64,000 bases of DNA from Butyrivibrio sp. LC3010. GTDB taxonomy: Bacteria > Bacillota > Clostridia > Lachnospirales > Lachnospiraceae. A model generated the notes under the pieces. The model did not search any database, was not told the DNA's origin, and saw only the letters and a list, made by a program, of their open reading frames with translations. This document shows, piece by piece, positions 33,751-42,395 of the stretch (the first letter of the stretch is position 1; every line of letters begins with the position of its first letter). The DNA lies in NCBI RefSeq assembly GCF_000424385.1, contig NZ_AUJU01000011.1:1-64000 (forward strand). The letters run 5' to 3'. Both the position numbers and the translations under genes were made by a program.

Positions 33751-34803
33751 TTACTCTTTTTCAGTAGCTTCTTTTTCTAATCTCTCTCTTTCCTTTTCTC
33801 TGCTCTCATCTAACATGGCGGCAGTTACTGCAATACTGTCATCCCATGAGCTATAGCGTTCATCACCTCTTCTGTCTACTATGTCCTCGCCATATCTTTC
33901 GATAAGATTCCCGGCAAGAAAATCCGTGAATTTGCAGCTTCCTTCATAATTTAAGTGCGAATGATCGTTGAAATCCGTATCAAAGCTGAGTCCTATCAGA
34001 TCATAAGCCTCATTGTAATTCATGAATTCAAGACCGTTATCATATGCTATATCCCGCACTCTGTTATAGGTGAGCATTTCCTTATTTTCTGCAGCATAGG
34101 GTGCGACAATAAAAAACAGTTTGACGTTATTATCATTAGCAAGCTCTATTATTTTCTGCAGATACTTCTCGGATTTTGGCGTAAGATCCGCCCCCAGAGT
34201 CACATTAAATTCAGGAACAGGCTGAGGTCTGACCGCAGAATAGGGTGTATAGCCTTTAAATGCGGCAAGATCTTCATTTCCCAAAAATGCATCAAAATCT
34301 TCCTTCGTCAATTTCTCATATCTGTTGTGATAAGTGAAAAAATCCGGAAAATAATCATCCCATCTCATCACCTCACAGCTTGTGACAAAAAGAGCAAGCT
34401 TATTCAAAGAAGGTTTTAACCCCTGAAGATTCTCATACAAAAAGTCATACTGATAATCTGCTTTAAAGCAGGCAGGCGCATAAAAATCAAGAACTGCAAC
34501 CTTGGGATGCTGGGTCTTTAGTGCTTCCTTAAAATAGTAATAAGTCTGCCACAATGTCTGCTCCGCTGCGCTGAAATTGTATGTAGCAATGCCATAATTT
34601 TCCCAAAGCTGAGCAGTGTTTATATCGCAGTGTATATGACTTGATCCGATCATAAGCACATCTATGGAATCCCTGGGCTGCTCGTAAAAGCTTCTGGCCT
34701 GGTTGATGCCATGTATTGATTTTTCAGAAAGCAGTCTGTCAAGACCACTCATGATTGTCACAAAGGCCAGAATGAAGGCCAGGTAAGTACATATCTTCTT
34801 CAT
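33751..34803 (-). CDS. SGNH-hydrolase-like protein of an O-acylation system
   Basis: A 350-residue protein with one N-terminal membrane anchor and an extracellular SGNH-like domain. The nucleophile block is VLMIGSSHIHCD (about residue 50) and the C-terminal catalytic pair fits DHSHLN. Proteins of this kind partner MBOAT acyltransferases (as in AlgX/AlgJ and DltD systems) and transfer acetyl groups to an exported polymer. The MBOAT gene lies directly upstream. The polymer is unknown. A highly charged KEKERERLEKEATEKE tail ends the protein. The start is ATG with TAGGAG. Confidence 0.8.
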   Translation of the reverse strand: MKKICTYLAFILAFVTIMSGLDRLLSEKSIHGINQARSFYEQPRDSIDVLMIGSSHIHCDINTAQLWENYGIATYNFSAAEQTLWQTYYYFKEALKTQHPKVAVLDFYAPACFKADYQYDFLYENLQGLKPSLNKLALFVTSCEVMRWDDYFPDFFTYHNRYEKLTKEDFDAFLGNEDLAAFKGYTPYSAVRPQPVPEFNVTLGADLTPKSEKYLQKIIELANDNNVKLFFIVAPYAAENKEMLTYNRVRDIAYDNGLEFMNYNEAYDLIGLSFDTDFNDHSHLNYEGSCKFTDFLAGNLIERYGEDIVDRRGDERYSSWDDSIAVTAAMLDESREKERERLEKEATEKE

Positions 34804-34829
34804 AGATACTCCTAAAAATTAGTTTGTCA

Positions 34830-34940
34830 TTAAGCTCATAAGAACTTCGCTAAGTGCAATTGGTAGTTCTGCTCTCACTCCGTTCGCCAGAACAAGCATA
34901 ATCACTAAGCTCAAAACTACTTCGCTAAGTGATTATGCTT
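34830..34940 (-). repeat. Palindromic spacer between the MBOAT and SGNH genes
   Basis: AAGCATAATCACT (34894-34906) and AGTGATTATGCTT (34928-34940) form a 13-bp stem that abuts the MBOAT stop codon. A second stem uses GTTCT/AGAAC. The phrase AAGCTCA, ACTTCGCTAAGTG occurs twice as an imperfect direct repeat. No T run is present, so it is not a clear terminator. Confidence 0.5.
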
Positions 34941-36373
34941 TAAAACTCCATGTACATGAAGCCGATGACCTGCTCTGATGGTCCATAGACGCCGTAAACA
35001 AGAAGCAGCACCAATAACGCAAGAAAAACTGTAAGTCTTGCGGGTAATGCAATTCCCATCAAAAGCTCAGGAAAATCTTTCTTATTGATGCTTGATAAAA
35101 CATCCATAACTATCATTACAAGCACCCCAATTATCATTATCCAAAGCTGATAGCTGCTCATTTCAAGAAAGCTCATTTCTTCAGAAACAGTCATGTTTAC
35201 ACCGCTTCCAATAAACATATTCTTTATATAAGTAAGCGCTCTGCTGACGCTGTCAATTCCAAAGAACAGCCAGGCAATTGAAACACTTATAAAAACAAGT
35301 ATCCTTCTTACTATCTGCATCACCTTCGCATCGAAAGCATGAGCCTTTTCAAGGATGTTGTCTATCACTGACAAGAATCCATGCATAAGTCCCCACACCA
35401 CAAAATTCAGTCCGTTTCCATGCCAAAGACCGCAGATAAAAAATACCACAATAGTGTTCAGATGCTTCCTGAATGCACCCTTTCTGTTTCCTCCAAGCGG
35501 AATATAAATGTAATCCCTAAGCCAGTTGCTAAGTGATATATGCCATCTGCGCCAGAAATCTGACATGCTCTTTGCCGTATAAGGTGCCTTGAAATTCTGA
35601 GTTAGTTTTATTCCAAAAAGAAGTGCTATTCCTATCGCTATTGATGAATATCCCGCAAAGTCAGTATATATCTGAAGCGTATACATAAGACTCCCTGCAA
35701 TCAGCGCCTTTGAAGAATGAAAATCAGGGTTGTTTAATAATATCTCAGTATATTTTGCAAATCTGTTAGCAAGGATAAGCTTCATACAAAAGCCATAGAG
35801 AATATATGAAAAACTCCTGTTAAGATTCTCCTCATTAAAGAATTTTGCTGCATATACTGCCTTTTTTTGTGAAAAGAAGTTCTCTCCTCTTTCTATAGGT
35901 CCGCTAATGAACTTTGCAAAGAAAGACTGATATAAAAGAAAATCGATGATTGAAGGAAATTCTGATATTTTCCCTCTATTGATATCAACGAGAAAACTGA
36001 TTGATTGAAAAATATAATATGAAAATCCTATTGGAATAAGTGTCCAGGACAAAAACGACGGAAGATGATCTCTCGTTCTAAGTACATCCCCCAATTTAAG
36101 TATGCAAAGAGATGATGCACAGCCAACCACACCTAAAATAGTGATCAAACTTGAAAGAACCTGCCTTCCATTTTGAAATCTATGAATAAGAAATCCTATA
36201 ATATATGTGAATACAGAAACAGCAAGCATTATTACCAGCGCAATTCTGCTCATTATCACTATATATCCCCAACTGGCCATCATAAGAACAAACGGCCTGT
36301 ACTTCGGAGCCGATATATAATACGCAAGTAAAGCAACAAGCAAAAACAGAAACGTCGTAAACTGAAATGTCAT
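34940..36373 (-). CDS. MBOAT membrane O-acyltransferase (AlgI/DltB-like)
   Basis: A multi-pass membrane protein of about 477 residues that moves acyl groups, usually acetyl, across the membrane to an extracellular polymer. The family signatures are MSDFWRRWHISLSNWLRDYI, YIPLGGNRKG and the catalytic-histidine region GLWHGNGLNFVVWGLMHG. The start taken is ATG at 36371-36373, 6 bases after GGGGAG; a TTG two codons upstream would put this too close. Its partner SGNH protein is encoded 137 bases downstream. Together they probably O-acetylate an exopolysaccharide or wall glycan. Confidence 0.9.
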   Translation of the reverse strand: MTFQFTTFLFLLVALLAYYISAPKYRPFVLMMASWGYIVIMSRIALVIMLAVSVFTYIIGFLIHRFQNGRQVLSSLITILGVVGCASSLCILKLGDVLRTRDHLPSFLSWTLIPIGFSYYIFQSISFLVDINRGKISEFPSIIDFLLYQSFFAKFISGPIERGENFFSQKKAVYAAKFFNEENLNRSFSYILYGFCMKLILANRFAKYTEILLNNPDFHSSKALIAGSLMYTLQIYTDFAGYSSIAIGIALLFGIKLTQNFKAPYTAKSMSDFWRRWHISLSNWLRDYIYIPLGGNRKGAFRKHLNTIVVFFICGLWHGNGLNFVVWGLMHGFLSVIDNILEKAHAFDAKVMQIVRRILVFISVSIAWLFFGIDSVSRALTYIKNMFIGSGVNMTVSEEMSFLEMSSYQLWIMIIGVLVMIVMDVLSSINKKDFPELLMGIALPARLTVFLALLVLLLVYGVYGPSEQVIGFMYMEF

Positions 36374-36566
36374 CTCCAACTCCCCTAAGCAATTTAGTGA
36401 GAAAATTATATCATATATTTGCTTGTTATATTTTGGAAAACTTATTTTGATGCGATGAAACTAATATTTATAGAAGCTTAAGATTGGGGAACAGCCTTAC
36501 AAATGAATCATTATCTGACTTTATTTTTTTCATATTAGAAAATCAATTTTCTAATCGAACTTACTT

Positions 36567-36893
36567 CTAATTGCATGTATTACTATAGGTAAAAAAAAGC
36601 CAGTCTATCAGAAATCCCTTTTCTTTTGCAAGTTTTATATTCTTAAGAACAGTGTTACCGCAGAGTGTAGTCTCCTGGTTAAAGCTCACTCCCTCTTCAA
36701 TATACTGCTTTAGCCTCTCAACCGCTTTCCTTCCAGCAGAAAATGCGTCTTTGGGATTACGCCAGTCACCACCGGATTCTTTGAGTATCTCATCTGCATT
36801 GACCCTATATTCTCCCTTTAAATCCGGATCCATTTGATATAAAGTTGATTTCCCCGCACCATTAACACCTGCTATAAGAGTGTACTTCTTCAT
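36567..36893 (-). pseudogene. Zeta-type toxin kinase, C-terminally truncated
   Basis: The 108 residues match the N-terminal half of zeta/PezT-family toxins, which phosphorylate UDP-N-acetylglucosamine. The Walker A motif is AGVNGAGKST (residues 8-17), and the conserved segments NADEI and FNQETTL are present. The usual length is about 190 residues or more. The frame stops soon after LIDWLFF, right at a run of eight Ts, and the downstream DNA carries no recognisable continuation. I infer a truncated, probably inactive gene. Its start is 4 bases downstream of a 59-residue partner gene. Confidence 0.7.
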
Positions 36894-36897
36894 ATGT

Positions 36898-37077
36898 TTA
36901 GAAAAGATTCCTTTCGATTACTTCCTTTTGCTTTTTTTGAAGCAAAAAATCTCCAACCATCTCGTAAAAGTCTTTTTCCTCTTCAGTCTCACTCTCTAAA
37001 ACAAGTTGCAAAGTATCTTTCGGATTTAATTTTGCTATTTCTATATATATATCACTATATTTCTTAATATCACACAT
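36898..37077 (-). CDS. Small acidic protein, probable zeta antitoxin partner
   Basis: A 59-residue frame beginning MCDIKKYSDIYIEIAKLNP and ending IERNLF, with a clear GGGAG ribosome binding site 8 bases upstream of the ATG. It contains an acidic stretch ESETEEEKDFYEM. Its stop is 4 bases before the zeta-like start, the usual antitoxin-toxin order. Assignment as antitoxin rests on position, size and charge; I cannot show homology to epsilon or PezA. Confidence 0.6.
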   Translation of the reverse strand: MCDIKKYSDIYIEIAKLNPKDTLQLVLESETEEEKDFYEMVGDFLLQKKQKEVIERNLF

Positions 37078-37200
37078 AAATTTCTCCCTTATGCTTCTTC
37101 ATAATATCCACTTCATTCTCTATGAAAAAAGTAAATCATGTGATGAACTAATGCCTGATTATATTATAGCATTTTTACATGAATCGTCTCAGCTAGCAAA

Positions 37201-37350
37201 TTAACAGTTATAATTATTCCATTTCAATGTTACCATAAAAGAATTAACAAAAACTTCCTTATATACCCTTGTGGTATAGCAGTATCCCAGGCCATTTAAA
37301 TAATTCTGAATTGATTCATATTCATGTTCAGGAAATGATATTGTATTCAT
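37201..37350 (-). CDS. 49-residue protein following the first GNAT gene
   Basis: The frame begins MNTISFPEHEYESIQNYLNG and continues LGYCYTTRVYKEVF before ending WNNYNC. The ATG is 3 bases after the GNAT stop and has GGAAATAAAAG upstream, so it can be translated with that gene. The sequence looks like the N-terminal part of a longer small-protein family, so it may be truncated. Function is unknown. Confidence 0.5.
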   Translation of the reverse strand: MNTISFPEHEYESIQNYLNGLGYCYTTRVYKEVFVNSFMVTLKWNNYNC

Positions 37351-37353
37351 CTT

Positions 37354-37887
37354 TTATTTCCATTCCTTGCGAAGAATTCTCATCATAATAAAGTCACTAT
37401 ACTCATTGTTGTAATAATATCCCTGTTCCTGAACTCCTTCCTGCTTGAATCCAATTTTATTGTAGAATGCCAGAGCGTTAGTATTAAGCCCTACAACTCC
37501 TATTGCAACACGGTTCATGTCATATTGATTAAAGGCCATATCCAACATGATTCTGATTGCCTCTGCCCCATAACCTTTATGTTGCATCTCTGGATCAGGT
37601 ATTATAATTGAAAGATCAGTGCAGTGCCAAACTGGCCACATTCGCAGTAACCCCGTCTCACCTACGATATTGTCATCCAGATCTGTAATGGTATACCAAA
37701 TGGAATCTTCACTCTTGTAATTGAATTCGATGTATTTTTTCTCTGCTTCTTCATCCGTAGGCTCAGTAAAACCGCACTTAAACATGACATCCGGCTGACT
37801 GAACCAATGAGCATAATACTTTGCATCAGTGGTTCTTTGCTCACGTAATATAACATTTGTTCCTCTTATTTCAGTATTTGGTTTCAT
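37354..37887 (-). CDS. GNAT-family N-acetyltransferase (RimJ/RimL-like)
   Basis: An acetyl-CoA-dependent acetyltransferase of 177 residues. It opens GTNVILREQRTTDAKYYAHWFS, typical of the RimJ/RimL/SpeG branch, and the acetyl-CoA-binding segment is IIPDPEMQHKGYGAEAIRIML. The C-terminal GLNTNALAFYNKIGFKQEGV is also standard. Substrates of such stand-alone enzymes range from ribosomal proteins to polyamines and drugs, and none is indicated here. The start is ATG. It is followed by a 49-residue frame. Confidence 0.9.
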   Translation of the reverse strand: MKPNTEIRGTNVILREQRTTDAKYYAHWFSQPDVMFKCGFTEPTDEEAEKKYIEFNYKSEDSIWYTITDLDDNIVGETGLLRMWPVWHCTDLSIIIPDPEMQHKGYGAEAIRIMLDMAFNQYDMNRVAIGVVGLNTNALAFYNKIGFKQEGVQEQGYYYNNEYSDFIMMRILRKEWK

Positions 37888-37950
37888 AAAACTACAACAT
37901 CTCTTTTCTCAATATTCTGCATATAAGCAGCGAATATATTATTCAATATC

Positions 37951-38568
37951 TTACAAAGAAGATACCACATGCCAAATAACCGGATTGCAAAATCCGCATG
38001 ATTTATATAATTCAAATGAATTGCTCTTATTAGCTAACCTTCCTGATACAGTTACAAAATCAGCTCGCCCCTGAAGTCTACGTAACAATTCACAAACAAC
38101 ATATTTTCCCAATCCAAGCCTTCTATATTCCTGAGAAACCTGTATCCATTCCAGTATTCCCTCGCCTATACGAGAATCAAGCTCTGCTATTCCAGATGCC
38201 ACTATATTTTTAGTTCTTAATTCCATAATCGCAATCCACAGGTCATCTTGATGGACTGTATGAGTTTTATACATCATCAATTCATCAACAGAAACATGTT
38301 CCTGCTCATAGCAGTTATTTATATGATCCGCAAAAAACTTTACATCAGCTTGAACAACTTCAAAGTCATCAGGTAAAAATGCATCTGGAATCATTTTCAA
38401 ATTATGTATCATTTTAAAATACTGATCATCATTTCTGGCGGGCTGCTCTTTGTTATAATCATCATCCCTAAGTACTATTATGTGCTCTGGCATTACGATG
38501 TTTTCAGTCTTCCAATATGGCAGAGATGAAGCCTTGCATGGATCAGTAATATAGTCATTGGCATTCAT
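37951..38568 (-). CDS. GNAT-family N-acetyltransferase
   Basis: The start is the ATG at 38566-38568, since AGGAG lies 7 bases upstream; a TTG five codons earlier is within the ribosome binding site. The 205-residue protein carries its acetyl-CoA motif in EYRRLGLGKYVVCELLRRL (V-x-x-x-x-R-x-x-G-x-G type), followed by FVTVSGRLANKSNSFELYKSCGF. Its N-terminal half is less conserved. Substrate unknown. It lies 63 bases upstream of the other GNAT gene and may be co-transcribed. Confidence 0.85.
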   Translation of the reverse strand: MNANDYITDPCKASSLPYWKTENIVMPEHIIVLRDDDYNKEQPARNDDQYFKMIHNLKMIPDAFLPDDFEVVQADVKFFADHINNCYEQEHVSVDELMMYKTHTVHQDDLWIAIMELRTKNIVASGIAELDSRIGEGILEWIQVSQEYRRLGLGKYVVCELLRRLQGRADFVTVSGRLANKSNSFELYKSCGFCNPVIWHVVSSL

Positions 38569-39163
38569 ATGTCGTCTCCTCAAAGTAATATGCTAATGAT
38601 ATCACAGTATCCATCAAAAGAAATCATCCACCATGAACATTATTTTTTCTCCGTTCCACTAATTTTCCACTGATATTACCCTGATTCTCCCCTGATGTTC
38701 TCTTTTAAAAAGAAAAACTGCATGATATTCTTATAATCGATGCAAACAACATAAATTATTTTTTTACTGGCAGCGCACATACCGCTGCCTTTTTTATTGC
38801 CCGGATTTAAGAAAGAAACGGGTAGCAACCGGGATGAAGAAAGCAGGATTATCACCTTGAATGACGATCCTGCTTTCTTTGTTCCGGAACAGTGCGTGAA
38901 GGTTTTACACCGAAGCGCATGAAAATGAGTGCACACATTTTCACAACGGGGTCCAGGGCAGTGTCCCTAGCACATTGCTGGCAGCGATGTGCGTGGTCAG
39001 GTCGAGGATGAAATCCCGCCCAGTAGGTATGTTGTCATCGGCATACCGTACTGGGTATTCTTTGCCGAGCAAAGGTTTTCACAACTCAGGAGCATCCTTC
39101 GCCCCAGAACATTTTTCAAAAATCAAAACTATCATCAAAATTATTAGGAGGTATAACAGCTTA
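38569..39163. other. Non-coding boundary between core and accessory DNA
   Basis: No convincing gene. GGCAGCG/CGCTGCC at 38769-38789 followed by TTTTT is a plus-strand terminator-like hairpin. AAGAAAGCAGGAT/ATCCTGCTTTCTT (38837-38849 and 38867-38879) is a perfect 13-bp stem. From about 38900 the G+C content rises, in a style seen again at 57.8-58.0 kb in the integrative element. The upstream region of the truncated mobilization gene probably derives from such an element. Confidence 0.5.
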
Positions 39164-39610
39164 ATGAAATTTACAAGACATAATGGCAGATCAGGTTTAC
39201 ACGGGACTTACAATCCAAAACATAACGACCGTGAATTTGATCTCGACAAAACTGAAGACCTTAATAAAGACCTAACTGAAAATAATCTTTACTGGAACTG
39301 CATTGACAAAAAGATATTCCGACACGGAGAGCTCAGTGATAACGCAAATACCTTCACTGATGTTGAAAAGGGCTTCTATAATCTTGTCTATAAAGATTAC
39401 GTCGATGGTCAGAATGAACGCAACATCAGAAGCGGTCACAGGGAGCGATGCAGAACCACGGATGATCTTAGAACAAATAATAAGACCTGCCCAGAAGAGA
39501 CAATCTATCAGATTGGTGACATGAACATGCATGTTGATCCTCATGTTTTGGATAATTTCCGAACGTTTTACCGTAAAAAACCACTTGCAGACCACTTTTT
39601 CGAAGCATAA
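39164..39610 (+). pseudogene. N-terminal fragment of a mobilization/plasmid-recombination-type protein
   Basis: The start is the ATG at 39164 with AGGAGG 12 bases upstream; the open frame further upstream is not convincing. The 148 residues begin MKFTRHNGRSGLHGTYNPKH and include CRTTDDLRTNNKTCPEETIY, which I recall from the N-terminus of long mobilization-type proteins in Lachnospiraceae elements. The usual protein is several times longer. Here it breaks off after HVDPHVLDNF and runs into LADHFFEA and a stop, 6 bases before the first 56-bp repeat. I infer that element recombination cut the gene. Confidence 0.55.
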
Positions 39611-39615
39611 AAATA

Positions 39616-39671
39616 CCCTTAAACCCAGATAAATACTGGATTTAAGGGCGAGCTGGCAACGGGAATCGGAT
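39616..39671 (-). repeat. 56-bp direct repeat, copy A (attachment-site-like)
   Basis: Identical to 42865-42920. Read on the minus strand, it starts ATCCGATTCCCGTTGCCAGC, which resembles the T-arm and acceptor 3' end of a tRNA. A terminator stem CCCTTAAA-CCAG/CTGG-TTTAAGGG and a T run follow. No intact tRNA precedes it. Similarity to copy B continues at lower identity to about 39810, interrupted by a 60-base G+C-rich insert at about 39707-39767. Confidence 0.75.
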
Positions 39672-39819
39672 AATAGCCAGTTACGAAAACCCGCATGGAA
39701 AGGAGGGCGCTAATCGTCTAGGAGACGATTGCTCAGCGCCGACCGAAGCGGAGCGTAGAATTTCGGTGCTCTCTTTTATAAAAAAGACCACTTTACAGAC
39801 CACTTTTAATTCGCCTTCA

Positions 39820-40116
39820 TTACTTAGCTTGAATAAAAATTCGCTTGGAATTAATATAATCCTCAACATTCCTTTTTGCCTTAAGCAGTTTTTCTACCAA
39901 CCCTTCAGGTGGATCCTGCATAAGTGCATATGACAATTCAACATCTGTTTTCGCCTGCATATATTCTGATCTACTATAAAGACCATTTGATGCTTCAAGG
40001 AAAGTCTTGTCATCAACAATAATATCTTCTATCACTTGTCCTGAATTATCTTCATCCAAACTATATCCCATATCCAATTTATCTAGTATTTCCCATCTTT
40101 CCTTTTCTGATGACAT
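39820..40116 (-). CDS. Hypothetical protein downstream of the JAB-like gene
   Basis: A 98-residue acidic, probably helical cytoplasmic protein (MSSEKERWEILDKLDMGYSL at the start). No domain recognised. The ATG has AGAGGTG upstream and is 4 bases after the stop of the JAB-like gene, so the two form an operon. It lies between the two 56-bp repeats and is therefore element cargo. Confidence 0.6.
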   Translation of the reverse strand: MSSEKERWEILDKLDMGYSLDEDNSGQVIEDIIVDDKTFLEASNGLYSRSEYMQAKTDVELSYALMQDPPEGLVEKLLKAKRNVEDYINSKRIFIQAK

Positions 40117-40120
40117 AAAA

Positions 40121-40756
40121 TCACCTCTTTCTATTTTTATGAATCAGTTTAAATCCAAATTCATCAGATAATTCTTTTGGATTACTAAGAAGTCTCATAA
40201 CCTCCTGGTTTAATGCATCCTCAACCTGATAGCTTTTTATCCCTGAATTATTCTTAATAATTTCCGCCCTCATACGAACCATATGAGCGTATAGCCTGCG
40301 CCTTGACATCACATCCACATTATTATTTACAAGGATGAAGATATCTGAAGTGTTCCCAACGGCCAAAATGGCACTAATCGAATCATTTCCATAAAATAGT
40401 CTTACATCCTGAAATGAAAAAATCTGGTTATTAGGATGATTATGTACAATAATCACACTGTTGAACGAAGAATTTCTTATGATGTCGTTAAAATATCTAG
40501 CCGAAGGATTCAACAATTCATTAAGTTCTATATGATGGTATGTACCATTTATTGTAGCTTGTGTTCCATTATCAGTATTATAGGAAATGGCCACTTCACC
40601 ATATCTATACTTATTTATCTCTTTTGAAGACTCAGATAAGACATAACCGCATAGTCCTTTTACTAATTCATTGCACTCATCTGAGTCAAAGCAATCAAAG
40701 TCCGGTAACGAATCAATGTCATCTGGAATAATGATTTCATTTATTTTTATTTCCAT
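40121..40756 (-). CDS. JAB/MPN (RadC-like) domain protein
   Basis: A 211-residue protein with a JAB-type metal-site motif: HNHPNNQIFSFQD (about residue 108) fits H-x-H-P followed by S-x-x-D, as in JAMM metalloproteases and RadC proteins, with one residue fewer than RadC between HNHP and S. The upstream part NPSARYFNDIIRNSSFNSVI matches the strand-helix before that motif. A glutamate ligand cannot be assigned with certainty. Proteins of this type occur on mobile elements and in ubiquitin-like systems of bacteria. It is co-transcribed with the 98-residue gene. Confidence 0.65.
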   Translation of the reverse strand: MEIKINEIIIPDDIDSLPDFDCFDSDECNELVKGLCGYVLSESSKEINKYRYGEVAISYNTDNGTQATINGTYHHIELNELLNPSARYFNDIIRNSSFNSVIIVHNHPNNQIFSFQDVRLFYGNDSISAILAVGNTSDIFILVNNNVDVMSRRRLYAHMVRMRAEIIKNNSGIKSYQVEDALNQEVMRLLSNPKELSDEFGFKLIHKNRKR

Positions 40757-40938
40757 GTTCCAACTCTTTCATATTTCTATTTATAATAATTATACCATAA
40801 TGTCTCCCTCATAATTCTCCAATAGACACAAATAAAATTAGAGCATGCAATAATCACACGCCCAATTTTATATAAAAGACCACTTTCGGCTTAATAAAAG
40901 GGTCAATGGTTGCTTTAGATACGGTTTAAATGTACCTA

Positions 40939-42033
40939 TTATTTCCTAAGTGATGAATTGTCATTAATAAGAAAATCTCTTACCATATCTATTCCGCCCA
41001 TACCAGAATCCACACCATCAAGATTAAGAACATCCTTCAGTTTATTATGGTTATTAAATTCAATCTTCCCTATGAGCCAGGATGAAAAATCAAATCTGTT
41101 AATTACTTCCTGTCGTATCTTATTCGCATTAAGTTCTGTCATATAATCATTTGATGTTTTGAACTCCTTCAATTTCTCTTCTTCAGATAGTTCATCATTA
41201 GCCAGCAAATCGGAAATCCTAAGAAATTCTTCATCCATCAACTTATCATATTCATTCTTACTCTCAGCAGCCGCTACATATCGAGAGGACATCTCATCGA
41301 CAGCTTCCTTATTTTTATCAATTAAATCGAAAGCTCTGTCAATCAGTTGCTCGTCTGCAGTTTTACCGGTTTCATCAAATTCTAATGCATTATCATCCTG
41401 ATTCTCATCAGATTCAGTTTTTTTGCTCTCCTCTTCTTCATCTTCATCATCGACATCAAGGGTCTCTTTTAGTATGTCAATAATTCGCTGCTTTTCATTT
41501 TCGTCTTGCTTAGCCTTTGCTATAAACTGAGCATTTTTATTGTGCTCATCCTCAAGTCCCTGCGCATCCAACTTTTTTTGCATATCGGCATACATATTAA
41601 GACGTGCCTCGAAGTTTTCCTTCAAACCTTTGAGAATAGCTTCAAATTCATCTTTCGTGATAATATGTGTTTTATTATACACGTATCGTTCAGATGTAAT
41701 CTTCTGAAGATTATCATTGATAAACTCTTTATCAACATCTGTCAGCTCTTCACCGCTTTCGATTTTGTTCGACAATCTGTCGGCCTCTCCGATTTGCTTC
41801 CAGGTCTCTTCAATATTGATCTTTATTTCCTTACGCTTATCTTCACGAAGTTTTTTAGCAAGTTCTCTACCATCTTTTGAAATATCCACAGTAGCAGACT
41901 TTTCTACATCCATGATTGGCAAATCATTTTTCTTATGAGAACGTGACTTGGATTTAGAATCAGGAATTCCTACGATATGCTGCTTAATATTAGAATCCAT
42001 TTTTATGGAAAGATTAGTTGCTTTAATGTTCAT
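40939..42033 (-). CDS. Charged coiled-coil hypothetical protein
   Basis: The start is the ATG at 42031-42033, 9 bases after GGAGG, giving 364 residues beginning MNIKATNLSIKMDSNIKQ. The protein is dominated by Lys/Glu/Asp-rich helices with likely coiled coils, a very acidic stretch DVDDEDEEEESKKTESDENQ, and an ordered C-terminal segment with VDSGMGGIDMVRDFLINDN. No signal peptide and no recognised domain. Its place between the repeats makes it probable cargo. Function unknown. Confidence 0.65.
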   Translation of the reverse strand: MNIKATNLSIKMDSNIKQHIVGIPDSKSKSRSHKKNDLPIMDVEKSATVDISKDGRELAKKLREDKRKEIKINIEETWKQIGEADRLSNKIESGEELTDVDKEFINDNLQKITSERYVYNKTHIITKDEFEAILKGLKENFEARLNMYADMQKKLDAQGLEDEHNKNAQFIAKAKQDENEKQRIIDILKETLDVDDEDEEEESKKTESDENQDDNALEFDETGKTADEQLIDRAFDLIDKNKEAVDEMSSRYVAAAESKNEYDKLMDEEFLRISDLLANDELSEEEKLKEFKTSNDYMTELNANKIRQEVINRFDFSSWLIGKIEFNNHNKLKDVLNLDGVDSGMGGIDMVRDFLINDNSSLRK

Positions 42034-42252
42034 ATCCCAATACCTCCGTGTAAGCGAGACATAATAATAGCCAACCTCCATGTTCGACTAAGATAGTGAT
42101 AATGTTCCATTAAGGTTATCGACCAAAAATCTAATAACTTAACCCCTTCAAAATAAAATTATATTCGTTGTATACCTTTTGTAAATTTTCTTTTCATTTT
42201 CATAATGATATTATTATCATGAGCATACGGGATTGATTTATAACATCTGATA

Positions 42253-42302
42253 TTACACTAGGTTTACACTGTTAGACTCCTTTTTTACACTAGGTTTACA
42301 CT
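42253..42302. repeat. Two 18-bp direct repeats
   Basis: TTACACTAGGTTTACACT occurs exactly at 42253-42270 and 42285-42302, a spacing of 32 bases (about three helical turns). Each itself contains TTACACT twice. The site lies in a 360-base non-coding stretch next to an integrase fragment. It could bind an excisionase, integrase arm domain or replication initiator. Confidence 0.6.
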
Positions 42303-42352
42303 CCTGAATACTTTTCATCGTTTTTTCAGGGTGATATTATTATACTTGCTGA

Positions 42353-42390
42353 AGCAACCATGATTCGTTTTTGGTTGCTTTTTGTTTTAT
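42353..42390 (+). terminator. Terminator-like hairpin before the integrase fragment
   Basis: AGCAACC/GGTTGCT with an 8-14 base loop is followed by TTTTTGTTTT on the plus strand. No gene ends just upstream, so it is probably a relic of a lost gene. Confidence 0.5.
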
Positions 42391-42395
42391 GATAA

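Noticed and set aside
38676..38936. 86-residue minus-strand frame
   Set aside because: No ribosome binding site, cysteine-rich and low-complexity composition, and it crosses two perfect hairpins.
39616..39671. An intact tRNA gene at the 56-bp repeats
   Set aside because: Only a T-arm/acceptor-like 3' segment and a terminator are visible. No D arm or anticodon arm can be drawn on either side of either copy.
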